Assembly: GCA_024402595.1 (NCBI GenBank) | Contig: JAKSTL010000001.1 | Span: 62,001 to 126,000, forward strand | Direction: 5' to 3' | DNA from: Treponema sp. | Lineage (GTDB): Bacteria > Spirochaetota > Spirochaetia > Treponematales > Treponemataceae | Length of the DNA stretch: 64,000 nucleotides | Shown: piece after piece, positions 36,001 through 48,000 of the stretch | How positions within the stretch are numbered: position 1 is the stretch's first letter | How the letters are laid out: each line of letters starts with the position of its first letter | Notes under the pieces: generated by a model | Databases searched by the model: none | Seen by the model: only the letters and a program-made list of their open reading frames with translations | What the model was told of the DNA's origin: nothing | Made by a program: the position numbers and the translations under genes

Positions 36001-39000
36001 TAATGTTAAAGCTTGTTCTGCATTCATATAAAGAGTTCCAGAAATTGCCGATTCTTCATCATCCCCAAGCTTGTACTTCATTGCAGAAAGCTCTGGTTTT
36101 CCTAAATCTACTTTTACTGTGTATTCTTTAGCATCAGAAACATTTCCGGCTTTATCTGTTGCTACAAGTTTAATTGTATTGTTTGCCGTCGCTGTACTTG
36201 TTACAAAGTCTGTGATTGTAGAGTTAAAGGCCTCGTAAGTTCCCTTATCGCTTGGAACAATAGTACCTGTAGAATCTGTTGTATAAGTTCCACCAGGAAC
36301 TTTTATCCAATATTCAAGTTTTTCAATTCCTGAACCAGCTTCTGTGTATTCGCCTTTTACCGCAATTGCAGTTGTGTTGAACCAATGAGCAGCCAGATTT
36401 TCTATAGATTGACCACCGATTGTTGTATTTTCTTCCACAATTACAGGTTTTGTTGTATCAAAAATATACAGCAATTGTTCCGATGTTGATTTTCCAAAGA
36501 TGTTAGTTGCTGTAATTCTGTTTGTAATTCTTTCGTTTTCGTTTGTACTAACTGCTGTAGCGGCAAAAACAAAGCTTCCTTCTGTTTTTTCTGTATTTTC
36601 AGTTATTGTACCAACGCTACCATTTGATGTTGTTCCATCACTCCAAACCACAGATTTTAATGTTTCTGCTTCTGTTACTGTTGCTGTACCCGAAATATTA
36701 AAGGTTCCGGTTGCATAAGTGTATTTCTTTCCACTTACAGTAGCAGAATAATTTGAAGAGAAGGCGTCTGGGAATGCAACGGTCAATGTTGGTGTTGCAT
36801 TTTTTATTGTTTGTGTAGTTGTATAAGTTGTACTGTTTCCAGCTTTATCTATAGCTACAACTTTATATTCATTTGTTCCATCTGGAATTGCGGAAATATA
36901 ACCGTTTTCATCACTATCAAAGGTGTATGTATAAACTGAATATGATTTTCCACCAATTGTTTCTGTAGAAGCCGCTCTTGTAATCTTAGTTCCATCAATT
37001 GTTACTGGTGAATCGTTGTTATAAAGAGTAACGCTTTCCAAACCTGAACCTTCATCAATTACCTTTGTTACCAGTTCAATCTTTGGTGTTGCATTATCCA
37101 CAGATTTTGTAAAGGCATTGAAAGTTGGACCATTTGAATCCAACATAATGTTCAATTTTGCAGTTGGATTATTTGCTACAACCGATTTATTACCAGCATT
37201 ATCTACAGCCGCAAGATAGAGAACATAGTTTGTACCTTCTACAAAGCTTTCTCCACTTAAATCAATGTAGTTTGTCCAAGAACCCGCCGCAGAAGTAATT
37301 TGTGTCCAGCCGTTTTCGTTTGTAACATTTTCTGTATAAACGCCATTGCTAATTGCTGGTGCAGAAGTTGCAAGTTTGTAGTAAAGACCTGCAACCTTGC
37401 TCAATCCTGTGTCGGCTACAGTTCCTTTTACGGTGTATGGAGCACTCTTCTTTCCATAAACGGTTACTGCATCTGAAACAACGATTGGAGAAGTAAGTGT
37501 AAAGGTTGGTGCATCAATATCTACTGTTGTTGTAAAGCTAACAGGACTTGCAGAATTACCACAATAATCTTTTGCTGTAACTGTAACTACATATTTTCCG
37601 CCAGCCTTTGGTATTGTTACCGACCAAGCTTGTGGGGAAGTTTGTTTTGTTGTTCCTGTTACAGGAGTTTTAGTAAATGCAAAATTATTGATTACTGCAC
37701 CATCTTTTGTTGCTGTAACTTTTATTTCTTTTAAGTATGATTCCGTGATTTTTCCAGAAATTACAACTCCAGCCGAAGCCATTGTGTTGTTGTAATATTC
37801 AGGAACTGTTGTTGTAACTTCAATCACTGGCGAAGCTTTATCTGCAACAATCTTAATTGGAGAAATAGAAGCTTCATTTCCAGCCTTATCTTCTACTTTT
37901 ACAAATACTGTGTATTCACCTTCGTTTTCTGCAGAAATGATTTCTGAATCAAGTTTAACATTCCAGTCTTTTGTTCCAGAAGCTTCTGTCCAATCTTTGA
38001 AAATCTCTTCAGCACTTGTTGGTACACTTGCCACATGACCTTTTGCAATTAAATACTTAACCGCAGAAATATCACTCTGGAAATCTTTTGTTGAACCATC
38101 TTCAACGCCTTCATCCTTGGCTGTACCACTAATAATGATGTTTTTGTTCAAATCGTAGTAATAAACACCACTTTCTACATTCAAAGCTGTTGTATTTGTC
38201 TTTACAGGATTTGTTGCCAGTGCAATAGTTGGCACATCAAGATCAAATACATAAGTTACGCTTTCCTGATTTGTGTTTGCAAACTTATCTGTTACAACAA
38301 AAGTATTGGTTACAGAAGATGATGTTTCTGTTTTGATAATTGAATATTCAATAGACTGTTCTTCTGTAGTTGCTGTACTCAAACTTGAACCAGCAGTTCC
38401 ATTTGTTGCCGTCAAAGTTGAAAGCAAATAATCATCATCAACTTTTGCTGTAATTTTGAAGTTACTGTTTGTATAATATTTGTTGTTTATATATTTCTTT
38501 GAATCCAAATCTGTTGCCAAAGAAATACTTGGTTTTGCATCATCTACACCAATCTTAATTGTTTGTGTTGTTGTAGAAGCGGCATTATCATAACCGTCTG
38601 GGTTTGAGTCTACAATTTCAACTCGTAAAGTGTATTCACCAACTGAACTAATGCCTAAATCATCTTTTATTTTGTAAGTTTTTGTTGCAGAAGTTACACC
38701 GCCCAAACTTTCTGTCTTAACTGGAGTTGTACTACCGTCTTTATAAATATTGATTGTAGCAAGTCCATCATCATCGCTCATTGAAAGTGAAATTGAATCT
38801 GTTGTTTTGAACAAGTTTGTTCCACTTACAATTGGTGCATCGGCAGAGTTTACAAATGGTGCATCCAGTGTAATTTTTGGCTTATCAGTAGATTCATCCA
38901 CTGCGAGAGACCAAGTTTTTGTACCAGAAATGTTTCCAGCTTTATCTACGGCCACCACTGTTACAGTTGATGTTTTTTGGTCATCAAGCTGTGTTGTATC

Positions 39001-42000
39001 AATTGTAAATGAGAAGTTTTTATAAGTTTTTTCTGTTTCTGCAACTGCTACCACCTGATTTTCAATTGGGGCATAAGTTGCATTTGCAAATGTCTTATAA
39101 TATGTTGCTAAACCGTCTGCTGGTTTTGTAACAAACCATCTTATTTCCTTAAGACCTGTTTCATCTGTGGCAATACCAGAAATTGTTACTTTTCCATTGT
39201 ATTTTGTTGCTTCACCAACAGTTACAGAAGGAATTGCACTGTTCAAGGCTAAAGTTGGAGCCTGTTTATCAACATCAATTTCAATTGTCGAAGAATCTGT
39301 TGCATTTCCAACATTATCTGTAGCTCTAATTACATAAGTGTGATGCCCTGTTGCAAAGTCTGAAACTGGCAGTTTGAATACATAAGTTGTACCGCTTGAA
39401 GATTCATCCAAAGCAATGTTTGTATCAACATTATTCTTGTAAAGTCGAACTGCCTTTATTCCACTTATAGAATCACTTACGGTTGCTGATAAAGTTACAG
39501 AACCTGTTGTTGCGGCAACAATTTGAGTAATATCTGCAGCTGCTGAACTAATTTCTGGACCTGTTCCATCTGGTTGAACTTTTATTGAATTACTTCCACT
39601 GTTAGCAGAAATTAAAGAAACATTTCCTGCCACATCTCGTGCCGCAATATACAATCCATAGCTGGTTTTTTCTGCATATTCATCAGAAGACATATCCACA
39701 TTGATTGTCCATGTGTTTCCTGAATCACCTTTTACAATATTTGCCTTTGTCCAGCTGTCCAGATTTGTATACACTGTTTCATCTGTTGTTTTTGCTGGTT
39801 CCGCTGTGGCTACTGTGTAATAAATAAAGTCTTCAATTCCACTGGCAACACCTCTTTCTGGAGTGGTATCTTTTACAGTTCCTTTTACGGTAAAGTATTC
39901 ACCTTTCTTTGTGTATGTTGTTTCACCAACTGTTGTTCCGCCAATATTTGTTACGGTAAAGGTTGGAGGTAAAGCATCAACTAAATACTGGAAGCTGATT
40001 ATTGTTGACTGTCCATATTCGTCTACTGCCTTGTAATATTTTGTTGCATCAGTAATTCCAATTGTAATTGTATCTGTCCATTTTCCGTCATTAGCCAAAA
40101 CAATTGAACTTTCTGTTGCAGTAGAAAGAGTTTCTGCATTGCCTGTACAAGTTGAATCTGCATAGCGTCCAACTACAACGGCAGCTCCATCGGACCAAGA
40201 TCCGTTGATTGTTAAACTTGCCTTTGCGGCACGATAAGCGCCAGATGCTGTGGTCAAATTGAATACTGGAGCACCTGCATCAACTGCAAGTTTAAATACA
40301 GTTGATTTTGCATTGTAGCCTGTAGAATCCTGTTTACTATCTGCAACTACAACTTTTAATTCATACTTACCTTCTTCTGCTGGTAGAGTGTAGTTCAAAG
40401 AATAAGAAGTTTTTCCATAATCAGAAATTAGAGTTCTGGTTGTCCAATTTGAATCTGAATCTAAATCTGAATCTAAATCTGAATCTGAAAGTTTTTTGTA
40501 GCTTACAGTTACAGTTTCAATTCCATCATCATCGGTGATTGTTCCAAGTACGCGGTTATTGTTGCTTGGGCTAAAGAGGTTTACTCCCTGTGTTACATTT
40601 TTTATATCATCTATGCTTTCATCCGCATTACTGAAGGTTATCATTGGAGCATCTGTTGTCTGATCTACATGTAAGGTTTCTTCTTTTACGGTGATGTTGC
40701 CTACTGTATCAATTGCTACCACTGTCAGTTCTACATCTTTTGCAGTCTGTTCTGCTTTTGTAAAGTCTGTTGTGTCTATTGTTATACTGTAGTTTTTATA
40801 TGTTCCGCTGCATTCAATCTTCTGTCCGCTTACGGCTGTGTAATCTGTGCCTGTGTGATTATAGAACCATCGGATTTCGGCAATGCCTGTTTCGTCGTTG
40901 GCTACTCCGTTTACTGTGATTGTTCCGTTTACTTTTGTTACTCCACCAACTTCCACTGTTGGACTTACACCTGTTATTGATAAGTCTGGTGCAGTTTTAT
41001 CAATGTAAATATTAAAGCTTACGGCTGAATCATTTTTATTTCCGGCATTGTCTTCGGTTGTAATCTTAACTGCATAAGAACCATCTGTACCGTTTCTAAG
41101 AGCGTCTAACTTAGTTTTAGTAATTTCTGCTGCCCAATTGTTATTTTCATCTACAGTTGCAATAATTGCATCATCTCCAGTAAATCCACGACCAGTAATC
41201 TTAATTGACTTTAATCCCGAAACGGTTTCTTCATATTTACCGCTTAAGAAAACAGATTCTGTTGCCTTTGTATTGATAATGCTTCCCAATGCAGTTTCCG
41301 TGCCTGTTCCAAGCTTGTATTTTGTATCAGAAAGTACAGGAGCAGATTCATCTAATTTAATTACAAATGTATTATCTGTAATGTTTCCTGCGTAATCAAT
41401 TGCTCTAAGCATTATTCCATTGTGACTATCTTTTCCAACACTAGAAACAAAACTACTCAATGTTGTGCTAAAGCTTTCGTAATTTCCAAAATCTGTTACT
41501 GTGAAAGAACCACTTCTTGCGGCACTAAAGTTTTCCCCTGGCTTTTTGATGTAATAATCCAGCTGTTTAATTCCACTTCCCGCTTCAAGATATTGTCCTG
41601 CAAAATTGATAAGGGCATTTGTAAACCAATAGTTATTTACCTGTGATAAATCTTGATTACCAATTGTTGTATTTGAAGAATCAAGTAGTGGAGCTGTAGT
41701 ATCAATTCTTGTGGAAGCAATTAAAGTTCCTTCGTTTGTACTGTAATCGGTTGCAGTTAATGTGATTTCATACAATCCATCATCACTGTGGTCTGAACTT
41801 GCGTCCAAAGTAATTGTCCATTCTTGTTCAGTTGAATAACCATCGTCGCCATAAAGTTTTAATGAAGAATCAAAAGCTGTTGCAATTGAACTACCATCTT
41901 TTGTTACATTTACCGTATAAGCCTTAAGGAACTTTTCTGAGATTGTACCTTTAATTACAAGCTTATTGTCGGCTGCATTTACAGTTTCCAAATTATAATA

Positions 42001-45000
42001 CTGATTCAATGCAGTCTGTGTGTTAGTATTTACTTCCTTGATTGCAATTGCTGGTTTTCCACTATCTGCTGCGATTTTTACTGGAGAACTTAATGCAGTT
42101 GTGTTTCCTGCAAAGTCTGTTGTTCTTACAAAGACTGTATAGTTTCCTTCTGCAGAAATTACTTCTCCATCAAGTTCAAGATTCCATGATGCGTTTGTTC
42201 CGTTTGCGTTTGTCCAATCAACAATAATTGATTCTCCGTCTGCTGGTTTTTCGCTTACATGACCCTTAGCTACAGCATATTCTACAGAAGCCACACCACT
42301 TTGGAAGTCTTTTGTCGTAACGCTTCCTGCATCGGCGGCGGTTCCTGCAATTTTAATTTTCTTGCTTAAATCGTAGTAGTAAACATCTTCAACTGGTGTA
42401 AGTTTTACCGAATTGTTTGTTGTTACAGGATTTGTGTTTGCCAGTGCAATGGTTGGCGCATCCAAATCGTAAACAAAGCTCATGCTCTGTTCTGTAGATT
42501 TTCCAAACTTGTCTTTTACCTTAAAGTTATAAACAACTGCCTTGCTTTCTGCTGGTGTTACCACAACTGTCTTTGTCTGCTGTGTTGAATCCTTTACAAT
42601 ACTTATTGCTTCTGGTTCTGAACCTGTACTTGTATATTCTAAGCTATCAAGTTTGTAATCATCTTTTACAGTGGCAGAAATTGTAAAGCTTTCGCCCTTT
42701 GCATAGTATTTTCCATTCTTAAGATATTCATCTCGTGTATTTTCAAGAAGCAAAGAAGGAGCTTCATCATCGGCACCAATCCAGATTTCCTGTGTAGTTG
42801 ATGAACCGCTTGTTATTGTATCTGAATAAATATCTTTTACTGCAATTCTAATCTTGTATTCACCAACTTCTGTTATACCAAGAGAAGAAAGTGTGTATTC
42901 AAAAGTGCAGCTTGTTGGTGTTGTATTTCTATCGTCAGTTAAAACTGGAGTTTCGCTGTCTCCAACAAATACTGTTATTTCTTTAATTCCATCGTCATCG
43001 GTAATTGTTCCACTGATTGCACCAGAAGTTTTAAACAGATTGTTTTCTGGCTTTGAACTAATTTGACTCTGAGCATTCTTTGTTTCGTTTAATGGTGCGG
43101 CCAGATTTATAACCGGCTTATCTGTATCCTGATCTGTATAAAGATAATAAACATCAGGTTCAGAAATATTTCCACCTCTATCTTTAGAAACAACTGTAAT
43201 AGCAGTTACTTCTTTTTCCTTTAATTCTCTGGAATCGAGTTCAAAACTATATGCTTTATAAGTTCCGTTTAATCCTTCGCTTGGTCGTCTAATAGTTTCG
43301 CCGTTTTTATTTATGTAGCTTAATTCAATTGAACTTAACGCTGTTTCATCTGATGCAATTAAATTAAGTGTAAGGATTCCGTTTACTGTAGCGGCTGTAA
43401 CTGAATGACCTTCAAAGGTTTTTGCATTTTCTTTTACAATTGGTGTTACATTGTTGATTGAAACTGTTGGTATCTGCTTATCAACATCAATTTCAATGCT
43501 GCTGGAAGTTCCAATGTTTCCAACTTTATCCTGTGCTTTTATTTCGAATGTGTGATGTCCTGTTGTAAGTCTTGAAGCGCTTGTTGGTACTGCAAATGTA
43601 TATTTGTTTCCATCCAATGTTGCTTCATATTCTGTATCCTGATTATTTTCGTAGAGATAAACCTTTTCAATTCCACTAACTTCATCATTTACTGTTGCCT
43701 GGAATACAAGATTTCCACCTGTGCTTGCAATAATCTGTATTGGTGCGCCACTTACTTCTGTAATTACAGGAGCTGTTCCATCTGGCACAATGATTATTTT
43801 GTTGCTGTATTCATTTTCTTCAATCTTTGAAACATTACCTGCAACATCTTTTGCTGCAAGATACAGTCCATATTCTGTTCCTTCTGTGTATCCTGTTGAA
43901 AGATTTACTGTGAACGACCATGTACTTCCGCTATCACTCTTTACAATGTTTGCCTTTGTCCAGTTATCAAGATTTGTATAAGCTCCGTTTACTTTTGCTG
44001 GTTCTGTTCGGCTGATTGTATAATAAATGAACTCTTCCAGTCCACTTTCTGTTCCATTTGCAGGACGAGGATCTTCTGCTGTACCGTTAATTGCGAAGAA
44101 CTCTGATTTTTTTGCGTAAGTTTTTCCTTCTGATTCACTACCACCTTTACTTAAAACGCTAAAGGTTGGTGGTGTCGCATCAACTTTGTATGTAAAGCTT
44201 ACATCTGTACTCTGTTCATACTGGTCTGTTGCCTTGTAGTATTTGGCTCCGTCTTCCTCTCCTACCAGGAATGTGTCGCTCCAAGTTCCGTCATTATTTA
44301 TAACAATTGAGCTTCCTTCTGCACCAGATACTGCTTCTGGAGTTCCTGTACAAGTTGAATCGTTATATCGGGCAACTACAATTGATGTTCCGTCTGACCA
44401 AGAACCGTTGATTGTAAGGTTTGCATTGGCCGCTCTATATGCACCACTTGTTGTTGAAACTGCAAATACTGGAGCTCCTGAGTCTACTGCAAAAGCGAAT
44501 GATGTTTCTTTTGTGCTGTATCCAGTTGAATCATTTTTACTGTCGGCTACTTCTACTAATAATTCATAAGGACCTTCGGTAGCTGGCAATGTGTAGTTCA
44601 ATGAATATGAAGTTTTTCCTCCAACTTCAATTGTTGTAGGATCATTCCAGCTGCGGGCTCTAAGCATTTTATAACTGATTTTTACGGTCTCAATTCCATC
44701 ATCATCGGTAATTGTTCCAAGTACGCGGTTATTGTTACTTGGACTAAAGAGGTTTACTCCCTGTTTTACATTTTTTATATCATCTATGGTTTCATCCGCA
44801 TTACTGAATGTAATCATTGGAGCATCTGTTGTCTGATCTACATGTAAGGTTTCTTCTTTTACGGTGATGTTGCCTACTGTATCAATTGCTACCACTGTCA
44901 ATTCTACATCTTTTGCTGTTGTTTGTGCTGCGGTTGTGAACTTGGTTGTATCTATGGTTATATTGTAATTCTTATATGTTCCGCTGCATTCAATCTTCTG

Positions 45001-48000
45001 ATTTTCTACTGTGGTATAATCTGTATTTGTTTCATCGTAATCATAGAACCATCGGATTTCGGCAATGCCTGTTTCGTCGTTGGCTACTCCGTTTACTGTG
45101 ATTGTTCCGTTTACTTTTGTTACTCCACCAACTTCCACTGTTGGACTTACACCAGTGATTGAAAGTTCTGGAGCAGTCATATCAAGTTTTAAGAAGGTTG
45201 AATAAGAGCTGATGTTTCCAACTTTATCTGAAGCGGTAATTTTAATGGTTACGGTTGAATCTTCTTCGCCCCGGAATGCTACTAATTTTTCTGCAGAAAT
45301 TGTACCTGTCCATTCGTCGCCAGAAATTGTTGCAGTTGTAATTAAAGTTCCATCATCTTCGTTTAATTCAATTTTTGACACGCCAGAAAGAGCTTCTGCA
45401 ATTTTTCCTGAAATAGTTATTGGTTTTGTACAGTTCAAATTGATAACTGAAGCCAAAGGTTCTTTAGAAGCATCCCCTATTTTTGATTTTAATTCAGAAA
45501 GAACAGGAGCTGTTTTGTCGGAAATCAAAAGAATTGGTTTTGAATATGAAACATTTCCAACATTGTCTTCGGCTCGCAGGAACAATGAATAATCACCGTC
45601 AGCTGTAAAATCATTTTTAAGATTCCAGTTGGTTGAACCTGTTGTAAGAGTCCAATCTTTTTCCAATACGCTTTCATCTGCTAAAACAGCGTCTTCTGCC
45701 AGTTCATAAGCCGATTTTTCTGCTGTACCAACATAATGACCTTTGAAAATCTTATATTTTACGGAAGAAATGCCACTCTGAAGGTCAACATCACTACCAC
45801 CATCAACAAGCACACCGTTTAATGACAATGTGTTGTTTCCGTTTATGTAATTTATATTATTCTGATTAAAGCCTTCAACAACGGCAGTTCCACCAATTGT
45901 TTTATTTACGATTGAAGAACTGTCGGCAGAAACCATTCCAAACTCTGGTGAATCCAAATCGAAGATGTATTTTACAAGAGATTTTGCTGTACTTGCATAA
46001 ATATTTGTTGCTATGAACTCTGCATCGAACTTTCCGCTTTCTGTTGGTACAGAAATTGTGTATTCGCCTGTGTATGAAGTTGGGTCGTCTGTAAGTGAAT
46101 CTTTTTGGCTTTCTTCATCATTGATTACAAGTGTAACAAAAGATAAACCGTTTCCTGTGGAACTTGCAGCGAATGGCACGGTAAAGGCTTCTTTTGTAAA
46201 GTAATATTCACCGGCTCGTGCATTGTTTGTAAGTGGATTTGTTACAGAAATAGTTGGCTTTGTATTATTGATTGAATATGAAGCACTATTTGTGGTGTTT
46301 CCTGCTTTATCTGTTATAGATACGGTGTATTCATTTACTGAATCATCAACAAAAATTGTCTGTACCTGATTGAAAACATAAACATCATAAGTTTCTCCAT
46401 CAATTGTTACTGGTTCAGCCTGTTTTTGAGCAGCAATTTCTGAAGTATTTCTATTCATAATAAGTTTTATGCTTGCAATACCACTTTCAACATCTTTTGT
46501 ATAAACCTTAATGTTTGTTATTGCATTTTTTGTTTCGTGTTCAACTTTTGCCAGTCTTGGAGCGTAACTATCAAGATACAAGCTTAAAACCTTTGATGTT
46601 GCATTTTCTGAAACTTTTGAAATGTTCTGGGCTTTATCTTTGGCGGCAAAATAAACCTTATAAGTTGAGCCTTCCTGGAAAACATCAGAATTATCTGCAT
46701 TTTTTGGTGAAAGATCGATATTTGCTACCCAAGTTTTTTCACCGCTAACACTTGTGGTTACAACGGCTTTTTCCCAATTGTCGGTAATTATGTAAGCACC
46801 GTTTTCAATTTGTGGTTGAGATTCTGAAACAATGTAATAAATATAATCTTCAATTCCACTGGCTGAAGCATCTTTTATTGCATCACCTGTTAAATCTGTT
46901 ACAGAACCTTTTACTGTGTAAACTGAATTGCGGCTTGCATATCGCATAACATCACCGCTGGCAGAAGAATAGGTTTCTCCTTGGTTCAGCTGAGTTATGG
47001 CAAAGGTTGGTGCATAGGCATCGATTAAATAAGTGAACTCTTTTTTAATTGACTGGCCATAAGCGTCGGTGGCTTTTATGTAAACATTGCCGCCCAAATC
47101 TGTGGTTGGAATTGCAAAGCTCCAGATGCCATTTTGTGTATTTGTTATTGTTATATCAGAAGTTCCCGCAATTCTTGTGGTATAAGCTGCATCTTCATAA
47201 CAACCAATGATGATTTTATCTGCTTCGTCGGTAACTGTTCCCGAAATTGTAAAGCTTGCATTTGCTGCCTGATATGCACCGCTGGAAGTTGTAGCTGTAA
47301 GCTGTGGTGTACCATTATCTACGGCAATTGCAAATGGTCCATAAACTTTTGATGAATATGAAGTTTCGGCATTTGTATCTTCTACAAGGATTGTCATTTG
47401 GTAAGTACCAATCATATCTGCAGGAATTGTGTACTTTAAGTTGTAAGATTTGTCGCCTTCCTTGAAGTTTAATGTCTGAGGTTCTTCTATGGCAGAATCA
47501 TCTGGGGCGCCAACTTTCTTGTAGCGAACTTTTACAGATTTTATTCCATCGTCATCTGTAATTGTTCCATTTATTTGATTATTTGTTGATGTACCAAAAA
47601 TGTTTTTCTGAATAGCGGCAATGTGGGCTTCTGTTGTAAGAGTTCCATCTGCATTAGAGAGATTTACAACTGGTTCGTCGGTGCTTTGTTTTACATTCAA
47701 CTCAATTGTATTTTCTGATTGATTTCCTGCATCATCTTGTGCTTTTAGAAGGATTGTCTTTTTGCCTTTTTCTGCAATGTCTGTTGTAGAAATTGAAGAA
47801 ATGATGAGTTTATTTGTTTTTTGAACTTCTGACCATGTTTCGCCATTATCAAGAGAATAGGTAACGGAAGGCTTAACTGTAATGTCATCAGAAATATTGA
47901 TTGTAGCTTTTACATTACCGTTTACATAGCGTGTTGTAACAGGAAGATTATTTACCAGCTCTGTTTCGTCAATATATGGTGATACTTCATAATCGCCAAA

